From JAKQEM01 sp964391185 (GTDB taxonomy: Bacteria; Patescibacteriota; Gracilibacteria; Peribacterales; Peribacteraceae), in NCBI GenBank assembly GCA_964391185.1, contig CAYMIX010000004.1, positions 89,199 through 153,198 of the forward strand: 64,000 bases of DNA. The letters are read 5' to 3'. Made by a program: the position numbers and the translations under genes. Position 1 is the stretch's first letter, and each line of letters starts with the position of its first letter. Positions 40,965 to 49,998 of this stretch are shown one piece after another. The notes beneath the pieces were generated by a model. It ran no database searches, was not told the DNA's origin, and saw only the letters and a program-made list of their open reading frames with translations.

Positions 40965-42767
40965 ATGGCTGATTACGACCATCTGAACGATCTGGAAAAA
41001 TTGCGTCACTCGCTCGCGCACGTGCTTGCTCAAGCAGTATTGAAGCTTTGGCCAGACACGCAGATTACCATTGGTCCGCCAATCGAATTCGGTTGTTACT
41101 ACGACTTCATGTTTAGTAAGCCAATTTCTGATGAAGACTTTGCAGCCATCGAAAAGGAAATGAAGAAGGTTATTCACCAAGGCCAGACATTCCGACGTGA
41201 TGAACTCTCAGTAAAAGACGCGATCGCATTCTGGGAAGAGAAAGGTCAGAAGTTTAAAGTGGAACTTATTAAAGATCTTGAAAAAAATGAAGGAGTGAAG
41301 ATGGTGACAAACTATGTAAACGTTGGACCAAAAGGGGACGATGCCTTTACAGACTTGTGTCGCGGAGGTCACGTGGAATCCACGAAAGATATTCCTGTCG
41401 ATTGTTTCAAGATCATGCATGTTGCAGGTTCGTACTGGCGCGGCGATGAAAAGCGCGAACAGCTCACGCGTGTGTATGTCGCAGCGTTTGCATCCAAAGA
41501 AGAACTTGATGCATACCTCAAGCAGCAGGAAGAAGCGCGCAAGCGCGATCACCGCAAGCTCGGCAAAGAATTAGACCTCTTCACATTCAGCGATCTTGTT
41601 GGTCCGGGTTTGCCACTATGGACGCCACGCGGAACATTGATGCGCCATTTGCTCGATGGATTCGTGTGGCAACTGCGTGAAGAAAAAGGCTACATGCGCG
41701 TGACGATTCCACACATCACCAAGAAGGAACTTTATGAAACGTCGGGACATTGGCAGAAATTCAAAGATGAACTCTTCAAAATCACAACACGTGAAGGCCA
41801 TGAATTTGCGATGAAGCCGATGAACTGTCCGCACCACACGCAGATTTACGCACACTTGCCACGTAGTTATAAAGATTTGCCGCAACGTTATGCGGAAACT
41901 ACGACATGTTATCGTGATGAGCAGACGGGAGAATTACACGGTCTTTCCCGTGTTCGCGCATTCAGCCAAGACGATGCACACGTGTTCTGCCGCCAAAACC
42001 AAGTGGAAGAAGAATTCCTTCGTGTGTGGGACATTATCGATACGTTCTATAAGACAGTTGGTTTCGGAGAATTAAACGTGCGCTTGTCTCTGCATGATCC
42101 TGAACACTTTGAGAAATATCTCGGTACACCAGAAGTGTGGAAGAAGGCAGAAACGTCGATCAGAAATATTGCCAAAGATCGCGGTGTTGCATATGTCGAA
42201 GCTCCAGGTGAGGCAGCGTTCTACGGACCAAAAGTCGACTTTATCGTCAAAGATTCCATTGGACGTGAGTGGCAGGTGGCGACGATCCAGCTCGATATCA
42301 ATCTTCCAGAAAGATTTGATTTGTTCTGCAACAACGAAGCTGGGGAGAAGGAGCGCATCGTGATGATCCACTGCGCAATCATGGGATCGCTCGAGCGTTT
42401 CATGAGTATCTTTATCGAACACTGTGCAGCGCATTTCCCCTTGTGGTTAGCGCCGATACAAATGGCGATTTTGCCGGTGGCCAAGGCACACGAACAGCAT
42501 GCGGCAGATATTGGCGCACAACTGATGAAGCACGGTTTGCGCATCGAATATATGAACTCGGAAGAATCGCTCGGCAAACGCATCCGAGCAGGGGAGCAGA
42601 GCCGCATTCCGTACGTGCTCGTGATCGGTGATAAAGAAATCGCAGAGCAAACGGTGACGGTTCGCAATATCCGCACAAAGAATCAGGTTGCGGTTCCATT
42701 CCAAGAATTTATCGCGACGACAACGGGGGATATCGGTTCGAGGAAGTTGGAATTATCGATTGGATAA
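40965..42767 (+). CDS. thrS: threonyl-tRNA synthetase lacking the TGS domain
   Basis: 600 residues, 40 fewer than usual, since the N-terminal TGS domain is absent. The editing domain begins almost at once (LRHSLAHVLAQAV, and the later CRGGHVEST with its Cys/His ligands). Class II core: RGTLMRHLLDGFVW (motif 1 region), FAMKPMNCPHHTQIYA, YRDEQTGELHGLSRVRAFSQ (motif 2), ALMSL-like MIHCAIMGSLERFMSI (motif 3). The C-terminal anticodon-binding domain starts near 495 (APIQMAILPVAKAHEQHA). Regulated by the attenuator immediately upstream. ATG 40965 follows CCTCCTTT, with no Shine-Dalgarno. Confidence 0.95.
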   Translation: MADYDHLNDLEKLRHSLAHVLAQAVLKLWPDTQITIGPPIEFGCYYDFMFSKPISDEDFAAIEKEMKKVIHQGQTFRRDELSVKDAIAFWEEKGQKFKVELIKDLEKNEGVKMVTNYVNVGPKGDDAFTDLCRGGHVESTKDIPVDCFKIMHVAGSYWRGDEKREQLTRVYVAAFASKEELDAYLKQQEEARKRDHRKLGKELDLFTFSDLVGPGLPLWTPRGTLMRHLLDGFVWQLREEKGYMRVTIPHITKKELYETSGHWQKFKDELFKITTREGHEFAMKPMNCPHHTQIYAHLPRSYKDLPQRYAETTTCYRDEQTGELHGLSRVRAFSQDDAHVFCRQNQVEEEFLRVWDIIDTFYKTVGFGELNVRLSLHDPEHFEKYLGTPEVWKKAETSIRNIAKDRGVAYVEAPGEAAFYGPKVDFIVKDSIGREWQVATIQLDINLPERFDLFCNNEAGEKERIVMIHCAIMGSLERFMSIFIEHCAAHFPLWLAPIQMAILPVAKAHEQHAADIGAQLMKHGLRIEYMNSEESLGKRIRAGEQSRIPYVLVIGDKEIAEQTVTVRNIRTKNQVAVPFQEFIATTTGDIGSRKLELSIG

Positions 42768-42777
42768 CTGACTAAGG

Positions 42778-42855
42778 GATCAGGGGTAAGTATTATGTAT
42801 AATGGGAAATTTGTTCTCATATCCCACAATACCTACCCCTTAATACTTCCCGAAG
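42778..42855. repeat. word-repeat palindrome (AGGGGTAAGTATTA type)
   Basis: AGGGATCAGGGGTAAGTATT on the left returns inverted as ACCTACCCCTTAATACTTCC on the right. It lies just after thrS, and shares words with 3992-4070. Confidence 0.5.
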
Positions 42856-42875
42856 ATTTGTGATATCCTCTTTGC

Positions 42876-43805
42876 ATGTTCGAAGCCTTCCAGGCCGGCC
42901 CGTTTATTATCTGGACGCACGTCATTTTCTTGATGATCGCCATTTGGCTCTTTTCAGAATTCTTTTTTCGTTTGGCACAGAGCGCAGGCTTGTCATTACA
43001 ACCATTCAAAGATCATGCACGGTGGTACTTCGCAGGTGCAGTTCTTGGTGGGCGATGCTTTGCTGTGATTGAACAGTATCGGATATACCTTCGTGCCGAT
43101 GATCCATTCCGCATTTTTTTCATGCATGATGGAAACTTTAGTTTCCTTGGGATGGCAGTTGGTATTGCGATTGTTCTATATATCAAACAGCGCGCATCGC
43201 GCACGACATTCCTTCAGTGGCTCGATGTACTTCTTCCGGCAACTGCGTTCGGACTGGCATTCGACTGGTTTGGGAAGTTTGCCGCGGGCCAAGCATATGG
43301 CCGCCCAACAGACGCATTTTGGGGTGTAACGTACGATGCGTTCAACGTTCGTTTCGCCGTGCCCATTCACCCAGTGCAGCTATATTACGCTGCATTCTAT
43401 TTGCTCCTCACCTTCGTGCTGCTTATCGTGCGCAAGCATGCGCGTCGTGCGGGGGCCGAAACACTCTTTGGCATCGTACTTGCATCGATAGCTACATTCT
43501 CCCTTGAATGGTTTAGGGGCGATTTCGGCATTCCGGTGTTTGCAACGCAGCTCGATTTTTTCCTGTTGTTCATACTCTTCATAAGCCTTGGTATTTTTGC
43601 TGCTGTCGAATTCAATCTTTCACAAAAAATGGGCATTGTGTACGAAGTGGCGACAACGGTTCTCTGTGCAGCGTATCTCTTGATTCGTCCACAATTACCA
43701 TTCGAGACCTTCCAGCTGCGCTTTAGCCAATTACTTGCGGTACTAGCTCTCCTCGGAGCCATCGTGTACGTTGTGGTCCATCGGCGAAGGCATCCGTACT
43801 TGTAA
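42876..43805 (+). CDS. Lgt-like membrane protein (diverged paralogue)
   Basis: 309 residues with seven or more helices. The layout follows prolipoprotein diacylglyceryl transferase: WYFAGAVLGGRCFAVIEQYR corresponds to the GGRLG helix, GNFSFLGMAVGIAIV to the HGG helix, and FDWFGKFAAGQAYGRPTDAFW to GRxGNFxNxExYG, followed by the conserved IHPVQLYYA. Key positions differ (the HGG His is absent, GRMGNF reads FDWFGKF). A normal lgt is at 24213, so this copy may have another acceptor or no activity. Two extra C-terminal helices. GATATC 8-9 bases upstream suggests a leaderless mRNA. Confidence 0.72.
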   Translation: MFEAFQAGPFIIWTHVIFLMIAIWLFSEFFFRLAQSAGLSLQPFKDHARWYFAGAVLGGRCFAVIEQYRIYLRADDPFRIFFMHDGNFSFLGMAVGIAIVLYIKQRASRTTFLQWLDVLLPATAFGLAFDWFGKFAAGQAYGRPTDAFWGVTYDAFNVRFAVPIHPVQLYYAAFYLLLTFVLLIVRKHARRAGAETLFGIVLASIATFSLEWFRGDFGIPVFATQLDFFLLFILFISLGIFAAVEFNLSQKMGIVYEVATTVLCAAYLLIRPQLPFETFQLRFSQLLAVLALLGAIVYVVVHRRRHPYL

Positions 43806-43837
43806 GTCCTTTGTTCTCCGATATTTTCTGTGTTCAC

Positions 43838-44254
43838 ATGCCTTTTCTCCAGTCTATTACATCGTATATCACGGAGGATCCCCTGCGAATTCTGCAAATT
43901 GCCGTCATTGCCATTGCGGTTATTCTGCTCTTCCTTCTTCTTTTCACCTTGCGTGACATCATGTTGCGCACCCGTTCGTTTGGATATCAGTTCTTTAGTA
44001 TTCTCCTTGTCGGAGCTCTTCCCATCGTCGGATTTCTGCTCTATCTTCTTATTCGCCCTGCTCGCACCCTTAAGGAGCGCGACACAGACGATATGCTTCA
44101 AGCACTCCTTGGTGTTGAAGAAGATGACCGTACGACAATGGAGAAGTTGAATGATGATCTGATTATGATTGAAGAACACCCTGAATCCGACCTGTCTGCC
44201 GACATTCACGATGCTGATGAACCTGTCTCAGAATCTTCCCCTCCTGTTCTATGA
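43838..44254 (+). CDS. membrane protein with acidic tail
   Basis: 138 residues from ATG 43838 (an in-frame start at 43811 is possible). Two helices at about 17-38 (ILQIAVIAIAVILLFLLLFT) and 50-69 (FFSILLVGALPIVGFLLYLL), then an acidic cytoplasmic tail (Asp/Glu-rich to the end). No family recognised. Its stop overlaps the next start (ATGA), so the two membrane proteins are coupled. Confidence 0.65.
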   Translation: MPFLQSITSYITEDPLRILQIAVIAIAVILLFLLLFTLRDIMLRTRSFGYQFFSILLVGALPIVGFLLYLLIRPARTLKERDTDDMLQALLGVEEDDRTTMEKLNDDLIMIEEHPESDLSADIHDADEPVSESSPPVL

Positions 44255-44655
44255 CAAATGTTCTCTCTTATATTTTCTGGCCGAATCCAGGTAATGCTTC
44301 GTATGACAGCCCAAAAGCGATGGCGCTATTAATTGCGTGCGTAGTGATGATCGTCGCTTCATTTGTCTTGTCCGCTTGGCGCAAGCGAGCATCTCAAGGC
44401 ATGCGTCGTAGCAGCAAGAGTTGGTCGAGTGCAGCATTTTGGTTTGGTTTGATCGGTGCTGTTCTTGTGATTTCCCGCGTTGAACAGATTCAGTTCGTTG
44501 CGATGCGTTTGTGGTGGTTTATTTGGGGGTTGGCACTCGTTGCATACATTTTCTTTCAGGTAAAAAACTATCGCTCACGTCATTACGAAGTGATTCCATC
44601 GATTTCTGTCGATGACCCTCGGGCGAAGTATTTGCCGAAGAAAAAGAAGAAATAA
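44251..44655 (+). CDS. small membrane protein, three helices
   Basis: 134 residues. Helices about 24-44 (MALLIACVVMIVASFVLSAW), 65-84 (FWFGLIGAVLVISRVEQIQF) and 88-108; basic C-terminus PRAKYLPKKKKK. No family recognised. ATGA overlap with the preceding gene. Ends at an imperfect GC-rich hairpin (44669-44705). Confidence 0.65.
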   Translation: MTNVLSYIFWPNPGNASYDSPKAMALLIACVVMIVASFVLSAWRKRASQGMRRSSKSWSSAAFWFGLIGAVLVISRVEQIQFVAMRLWWFIWGLALVAYIFFQVKNYRSRHYEVIPSISVDDPRAKYLPKKKKK

Positions 44656-44741
44656 CCCGGCGAATCGCGGCGAAGTCAGCCTAGCCTGACGAAGCCGGAT
44701 TGCCGCAATTATACCGCTTAGCCCATTAGCCTATTTGTCAG

Positions 44742-45656
44742 ATGTCCATCCAGTCGATGACCCTCAACGGCATTACCTGGCATCATTCCGAACTCTCGGA
44801 AGAGGCTGATTTGCTTGAATTACAGAAGAAGTATCAGTTTCACCAATTGGATCTTGAAGACTGTTTAAGCGAGCACGAACGACCGAAGGTCGAGGAGTAT
44901 CCCGATTATTTGTTTTTCATCATCCATTTACCCGTGAAGATTGGGCATAAAGTCGTGAAAGAAGAAATTAACATCTTCATCGGAGCACATCATGTGATTA
45001 CCTTGGCTGAAGGTAAATCGGGTGCAATTGCTCATTTATGGAAACAAATGAAGGAAGATATGGCCATGCAGGAAGAATTCTTCGGTCGTGGCGTTGGTTT
45101 TTTCTTATATGAAATTCTCGATCTACTTTTTGATAGAGGATTCCCACTCATCGACGGTGTGACCAAGGATCTGCGTCATATCGAAGTAGAGCTTTTCGAA
45201 AAGGAAGAAGGGCGAGTGAACATTCTTCGTGATATCCTGACGCTCAAGCGCAATATCATCACCATGCGTTCAATCCTGTTCCCGCAACGTGCAGTCGTTG
45301 CCCAATTGCAGCACAAAAATCGCAATCTCATTCCAGAAGATCTCTCCCTGTATTTTGATGACCTTTCTGATGCGATTGAACGCCAGTGGTCGTTGCTTGA
45401 TACCACCAAAGAACTGAGTGACGCGTTGCAGGAAACACACGAATCGTGGCTTGGACATCGCACCAATGAAATCGTTCGCATTCTCACCATTTTCTCGGTG
45501 ACGATGGTGCCGCTTACATTCCTCACGAGCCTCTACGGCATGAATATCCATCTGCCATTTCAGGATCATCCGGAAGCATTCGCGTATCTGATGGTATCAA
45601 TGGTTGTCGTGATGAGTGGATTGCTCGGATATTTTGCATGGAAGAAGTGGCTATGA
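44742..45656 (+). CDS. corA: CorA-like divalent metal ion transporter
   Basis: 304 residues. Long soluble N-terminal domain (acidic, helical), then two C-terminal helices. The signature YGMN occurs in TSLYGMNIHLPF near residue 268, with the family's small loop after it. Transports Mg2+ or Co2+ as a pentamer. ATG 44742; no clear Shine-Dalgarno. Monocistronic. Confidence 0.9.
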   Translation: MSIQSMTLNGITWHHSELSEEADLLELQKKYQFHQLDLEDCLSEHERPKVEEYPDYLFFIIHLPVKIGHKVVKEEINIFIGAHHVITLAEGKSGAIAHLWKQMKEDMAMQEEFFGRGVGFFLYEILDLLFDRGFPLIDGVTKDLRHIEVELFEKEEGRVNILRDILTLKRNIITMRSILFPQRAVVAQLQHKNRNLIPEDLSLYFDDLSDAIERQWSLLDTTKELSDALQETHESWLGHRTNEIVRILTIFSVTMVPLTFLTSLYGMNIHLPFQDHPEAFAYLMVSMVVVMSGLLGYFAWKKWL

Positions 45657-45745
45657 AAGCTGAGTTACTCAAGTAAACCGATACAAGGTAAAGATGAATT
45701 AACCTTTTGTTCGACGAATTGACACTGATTCTCGTTTAGTGGAAG

Positions 45746-46621
45746 ATGCACGGTCCTATGCCGCTCAAGCATGACACCGAGACAACAATGGTTTTTTTGC
45801 TTGGGTTGATGATCGCTCTGACAGGCGCGGTGGCGGCATTCTTGCCTCCTGTTTCAGTGACGATCCTTCCGTGGACAATCGCGTTTGCTGTCACGCTCGT
45901 CTATCCGCTTGTGTGGTATCCGATTATGAAAGAACGCCGTGCTGACTATGAATTCCGTGCGCTTCACTTTGTGCCAGCACTTATCCTTTTGTTGTGGCTC
46001 ATGTTGGATTTGTTCGTCAGTTTCCGCCCAGATTGGCAGGTGATGCAGTCGGTGTATACCTGGAGTTGGACGATGGGCATTGTTGCAGCGGCATTTGTAT
46101 TGCTTGTGCTCTTTTGTGTTCGCGTTATTCGTCAATGGTTGCCCCGCATAGGGTTACTCCTTCTCGTGTTCATCCCGTTTGCGCTTCTTTCTCGTGTGAG
46201 TGAGATGAACGGTTGGGATCGTCAGGTCGCGATGACATTGTGGGACGGACAAGGCATTGGTACTGGAACAGGCGTTATTGCGAGCAATGGTACCTCCAGT
46301 AATTTAACGCCTTCGACAGATAGCGCCGAAGAGCAGTGGCGTGCGCAGCTGCGCCTGATGGAACGCCGTCGTCAGCAGCTGGAAGAAGAGGCATCATCCG
46401 TAATCTCTCAAGTAGATGCTCCAAAGCCAACGGTGACAACAGCAACGAGTGGCATGATGATTGCAGCAGCAGGACTTCCTGAGCCCATAAAGAAGCCGAT
46501 CAAGAATGATAAGCCACCGCGTTTGCCGTCATCAGGATTTGGATTCGAGGGTATTGCATTGGTGTTGGCTGCCGCTTGCTGTGCAGGAATTCATAAGAAG
46601 ACAATGATGCGTGCATCGTGA
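45746..46621 (+). CDS. membrane protein with sorting-signal-like C-terminus
   Basis: 291 residues. Five helices in the first 165 residues, then a soluble region with a coiled segment (EEQWRAQLRLMERRRQQLEE), a Pro/Lys linker and a C-terminal LPSSGFGFEGIALVLAAACC followed by AGIHKK. The last part has the order of cell-wall sorting signals (LPxTG-like motif, hydrophobic span, basic tail), although the multi-pass N-terminal half is unusual for such substrates. No family recognised. Its last codons abut the repeat at 46620. Confidence 0.6.
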   Translation: MHGPMPLKHDTETTMVFLLGLMIALTGAVAAFLPPVSVTILPWTIAFAVTLVYPLVWYPIMKERRADYEFRALHFVPALILLLWLMLDLFVSFRPDWQVMQSVYTWSWTMGIVAAAFVLLVLFCVRVIRQWLPRIGLLLLVFIPFALLSRVSEMNGWDRQVAMTLWDGQGIGTGTGVIASNGTSSNLTPSTDSAEEQWRAQLRLMERRRQQLEEEASSVISQVDAPKPTVTTATSGMMIAAAGLPEPIKKPIKNDKPPRLPSSGFGFEGIALVLAAACCAGIHKKTMMRAS

Positions 46622-46709
46622 TGGTTCGTGGCCCGCCGTCCTTCGCGACGGCCGCAGTGTGTCACCGCAACCTCCTCAGGATGACACGGCGGGCACCTCA
46701 CCATGACAC
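46620..46709. repeat. dispersed palindromic repeat, compound copy
   Basis: ATGGTTCGTGGCCCGCCG at the left and CGGCGGGCACCTCACCATG at the right, with the inner unit GGCCGCAGTGTGTCACC/CTCCTCAGGATGACAC. It looks like one family member inserted in another. Confidence 0.7.
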
Positions 46710-46738
46710 GATGCTTCTGCTCGTGATACTCTTCGCTT

Positions 46739-48007
46739 ATGCCGACCATCACCCATCTCCACGCACGACAGATTTTAGATTCCCGCGGACACCCGACAGT
46801 CGAAGTTGATTGCACCCTAGATGACGGGTCCTTTGGCCGTGCGGCTGTTCCATCAGGAGCATCAACAGGATCACATGAAGCGTTGGAACTGCGCGATGGC
46901 GATAAGAAGATCTACGGCGGAAAGTCTGTGCTTAAAGCGGTGGACAATGTAAACAAGGTTGCAGCCAAGTTCGCAGGCATGACAACGGACGATCAGCATG
47001 CGATTGATCAGATGCTTATAAATATCGATGGCACACCGAACAAATCGAAGCTCGGAGCAAATGCGATTTTGGGTATTTCGATGGCTGCATGCCGCGCTCG
47101 TGCGATCAGTCAAAAGAAACCTTTGTATATGTCACTCGCCGAACAGTTTGGCGTGAAAGGAGCAACAGTTCTCCCTGCCCCACTCATGAATGTGCTGAAC
47201 GGTGGCAAGCACGCAGACTCTGGTCTTGCATTTCAGGAATGCATGATCGTGCCGGTCGAATTCACAAAGTTCTCCGATGCACTCCGTGCAGGATCCGAAA
47301 TTTTCCACACGTTGAAAAAGTTGCTCAACGAAGCAGGTCATATTACGGCCGTCGGCGATGAAGGTGGCTTTGCCCCTCGTGTAAAAGACAGTCGCGAGGC
47401 GTTTACATTCCTCATGAGTGCGATTGAGAAAGCTGGGTACGCAGGCAAGGTGAAGCTCGCGATCGATGCCGCAGCCTCAGAGTTTTATGTAGACGGTGTG
47501 TATAACGTTGATGGGCAGAAGTTATCATCCCCACAGCTTGTCGATTTTTACGAAGCACTCTGCAAAGAGTTCCCGATTGTCAGCATCGAAGATAGTCACA
47601 GCGAAGACGACTGGGAAGGCTTTTCTTCTATGGTCAGTCGAGTAGGGGATCACGTTCAATTGGTGGGCGATGATTTGCTCGTCACCAATGTCACACGCAT
47701 CAAGACAGCTCTCGAAAAGAACGCAGCGAACGCGGTGCTCATTAAGTTGAATCAGATTGGAACTGTCAGCGAAACAGTTGATGCGATTCAGTTGGGGCAG
47801 AAAAACGGATGGAACGCGATCGCGAGCCATCGCAGTGGTGAAACCGAAGATACCTTCATCGCGCACTTGGCTGTTGGTCTCAAGACAGGGCAGATCAAAA
47901 CAGGATCCCTCAGTCGCACGGATCGCGTGTGTAAGTACAATGAACTCCTGCGCATCGAAGAAGAGCTCGGGAAAAGTGCGGAGTACGCACGGCCGTTTAA
48001 AAGTTAA
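46739..48007 (+). CDS. eno: enolase
   Basis: 422 residues, normal length. Converts 2-phosphoglycerate to PEP. ITHLHARQILDSRGHPTVEV, SGASTGSHEALELRDGD, GDEGGFAPRV near 209-218, SIEDSHSEDDWEGF near 284, and LIKLNQIGTVSET with the catalytic Lys near 335, SHRSGETEDTFIAHLAVG. ATG 46739 follows GATACT by 7 bases. The stop codon is immediately followed by the 3' end of the convergent tRNA-Pro. Confidence 0.97.
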   Translation: MPTITHLHARQILDSRGHPTVEVDCTLDDGSFGRAAVPSGASTGSHEALELRDGDKKIYGGKSVLKAVDNVNKVAAKFAGMTTDDQHAIDQMLINIDGTPNKSKLGANAILGISMAACRARAISQKKPLYMSLAEQFGVKGATVLPAPLMNVLNGGKHADSGLAFQECMIVPVEFTKFSDALRAGSEIFHTLKKLLNEAGHITAVGDEGGFAPRVKDSREAFTFLMSAIEKAGYAGKVKLAIDAAASEFYVDGVYNVDGQKLSSPQLVDFYEALCKEFPIVSIEDSHSEDDWEGFSSMVSRVGDHVQLVGDDLLVTNVTRIKTALEKNAANAVLIKLNQIGTVSETVDAIQLGQKNGWNAIASHRSGETEDTFIAHLAVGLKTGQIKTGSLSRTDRVCKYNELLRIEEELGKSAEYARPFKS

Positions 48008-48084
48008 TGGTCGGGACGACAAGACTTGAACTTGCGACCTCATGCCCCCCAGGCATGCGCTCTAGCCAACTGAGCTACGTCCCG
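48008..48084 (-). tRNA. tRNA-Pro (anticodon GGG)
   Basis: Acceptor CGGGACG/CGTCCCG, discriminator A, CCA encoded. Anticodon stem CATGC/GCATG, loop CTGGGGG gives GGG. Its 3' CCA directly touches the enolase stop codon (48005-48007). Confidence 0.95.
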
Positions 48085-48159
48085 ATTCAGGATTCTCTTG
48101 AGTGCGGAGACTATAAGGCAGCACTTATGCGAGAACCAGTGATATGCATTTCTACTATC

Positions 48160-48203
48160 GAAAAATACCCCCAGTCCGTTGGGGGTACCCGTTGGACTGG
48201 GGG
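48160..48203 (-). terminator. rho-independent terminator with 10-bp stem
   Basis: CCCCCAGTCC (48168-48177) and GGACTGGGGG (48194-48203) pair perfectly; on the minus strand the stem is followed by TATTTTTC. It ends the small gene at 48260. Confidence 0.85.
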
Positions 48204-48259
48204 TGCTGCTCACTTGAGCAGTCGACCGATGATGAGCAGCAGGATGGTTGCTTTTCCTG

Positions 48260-48442
48260 TTACTTTTGCTTCAGCCTCAAGTAAGCTGAGATGATGCCAC
48301 ATGCCGATGAAAAAGTCGTCATGCCGAGCACAATCTTTGCGAACGGCCCATGTGCATAGCTCGCGTCGAGCAGCCGAGCGCAGAGCCATCCACAACAGAA
48401 GACGTTGATTACCAGAATGAACAGGTTGAGACGCGCAAGCAT
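48260..48442 (-). CDS. small two-helix membrane protein (60 residues)
   Basis: From ATG 48442, preceded by CTGGAGG (minus strand) at a proper distance, so a Shine-Dalgarno start; codons further upstream are not needed. Helices LNLFILVINVFCCGWLCARL (about 5-24) and IVLGMTTFSSACGIISAYL (about 37-55). No family recognised. TATAAG about 40 bases upstream fits a promoter with a true leader. Dedicated terminator at 48160. Parallels the 60-residue gene at 25804 in size, signals and isolation. Confidence 0.55.
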   Translation of the reverse strand: MLARLNLFILVINVFCCGWLCARLLDASYAHGPFAKIVLGMTTFSSACGIISAYLRLKQK

Positions 48443-48690
48443 GGGACTTTTACCTCCAGAGTAAAGAACAAGGTTTAGACGCAACCGCGATATACTTATA
48501 ATGCTGATAGAGATGCCCGGCAATAGAGATCATAGTCAATCTATCCGAATTCACAGGTATTGCCAAAAATACTAGGAACGCTTATAGTATCCCCTTTATG
48601 GTTTTTTGGTGCTACCCAATGGCTCTTGCAAGCCTCATAGAGGGTATTTGCTAAATACCATAAAATGTGTTACAATAATAAGTTCCCACA
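48443..48690. other. divergent intergenic region with promoter and hairpins
   Basis: No gene seen. Contains the promoter of the leftward 60-residue gene, a hairpin GGTATTT/AAATACC (48643-48659), and the promoter of the phosphoesterase: TTGCTA (48648-48653), 17 bases, TACAAT (48671-48676), 14 bases before ATG 48691. Confidence 0.5.
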
Positions 48691-49998
48691 ATGAGTCTAT
48701 CTCCCCAGTCCATACAGGCAGCGCTCCAGGCTATTGAGCAGCATCAGCGGATCCTCGTGATTCCACATGCAAACGTCGATCCAGATGGATTGAGCTCGGC
48801 TTTAGCGTGTTTTCAGGTGTTCACTGCGATGGGGAAGGAGGTAACGGTTATTTGCCCGGATGTTCTCCCAGAATCTCTCAGTTTCCTCCCTGGTTTCGAA
48901 AGCTTGGAACAGGAGATCAAAGACAATAAGGATTTCGTTGTCACGATTAACTTGGAAGATGGCGTAGAGGTGGATAAATTGCGTTACACCGTTGAGGACC
49001 GTCGTGTGAATATTATTGTGGTTCCGAAGAAGGGTCGCATTACAAGCCAGCAAATTACGCTCGCAGAAGGGGATCCAAAGTATGATCTTCTCGTTGTCGT
49101 AGATACGGCAGACCTCGCGCTCCTTGGAACATTCTACAAAGAGCATGTGGACCTCTTCAGCGAAGTGCCATTGCTTAATATCGACCATCACATTTCCAAT
49201 ACGCAGTTTGGTCAGATGCATCTTATCGACCCGACTGCAGCCAGTGCGACAGAAGTTCTCTATAGCTGGTTCATGCAGGTGCCACAGTTCAAAGAAAAGC
49301 TCTCCGCAGACTTAGCGACATTGCTTCTGACTGGTTTGATCACCGATACGCGCAGCTTCCAGAACCCAAATACAACGCCGCGGTCACTCGAAGTAGCTGC
49401 AGAACTCTTGGAAAAAGGTGCTCGTCAGCAGGAGATTATTCAGAATATTTATAAGACGAAGCCACTCAGTACACTCAAGATTTGGGGACGCGCGTTGAAT
49501 CATATTCAGATGGACCCAGCTTCTCGTATTGTCTGGTCGAGTATCAGCAAAGAAGACCTCGCAGAAATGGAAGCGAACAGCAAAGAGACACACGGCATCC
49601 TTGATGAGCTTATTTCAACTATTCCTGATGCTGATGTGTATGTGCTCTTTACGGAGCTCGAAGGTGGTGGACTCAAGGCAAGCATGCGCTCAAGCGCGGC
49701 GATCGATGTGAGCCAGTTGGCAGGCCGTGCCTATGGCGGTGGGGGACATGCGCGTGCGTCAGGATTCAAAGTCGCAGCATTTGATAACTTCCAGCTGCAG
49801 GTTCTTGAGTGTATTCAGAAGCTCAAGGAAGGCATGCAGAAGCAGCGTCAGGATGATGTGAATCATGATCGTCTTGGAGAAGGGCCTTCGGCGAAGCCTG
49901 TCGTGCAAGCTGAGCCTAAAAAGGTAGATGCATCCAAAGAGGCCCTTGCGGCCCAGCCATCAAAGGAGCGAGATATTGTGCAGGATTTAACGAAATGA
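48691..49998 (+). CDS. DHH/DHHA1 phosphoesterase (NrnA/oligoribonuclease-like)
   Basis: 435 residues. DHH domain: HANVDPDGLSSALACF (about 25-40), LVVVDTADLALLG and the name-giving NIDHHISN near 168; DHHA1 domain with GGGGHARASGF near 350. Relatives degrade short RNAs or pAp. The last 60 residues form a disordered, charged extension not typical for NrnA. A large palindrome follows. Confidence 0.88.
   Translation: MSLSPQSIQAALQAIEQHQRILVIPHANVDPDGLSSALACFQVFTAMGKEVTVICPDVLPESLSFLPGFESLEQEIKDNKDFVVTINLEDGVEVDKLRYTVEDRRVNIIVVPKKGRITSQQITLAEGDPKYDLLVVVDTADLALLGTFYKEHVDLFSEVPLLNIDHHISNTQFGQMHLIDPTAASATEVLYSWFMQVPQFKEKLSADLATLLLTGLITDTRSFQNPNTTPRSLEVAAELLEKGARQQEIIQNIYKTKPLSTLKIWGRALNHIQMDPASRIVWSSISKEDLAEMEANSKETHGILDELISTIPDADVYVLFTELEGGGLKASMRSSAAIDVSQLAGRAYGGGGHARASGFKVAAFDNFQLQVLECIQKLKEGMQKQRQDDVNHDRLGEGPSAKPVVQAEPKKVDASKEALAAQPSKERDIVQDLTK

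Noticed and set aside
48210..48395. 61-codon minus-strand frame overlapping the 60-residue gene
   Set aside because: It lacks a Shine-Dalgarno; the frame starting at 48442 has one. Its hydrophobic C-terminus leaves some doubt, noted in the findings.
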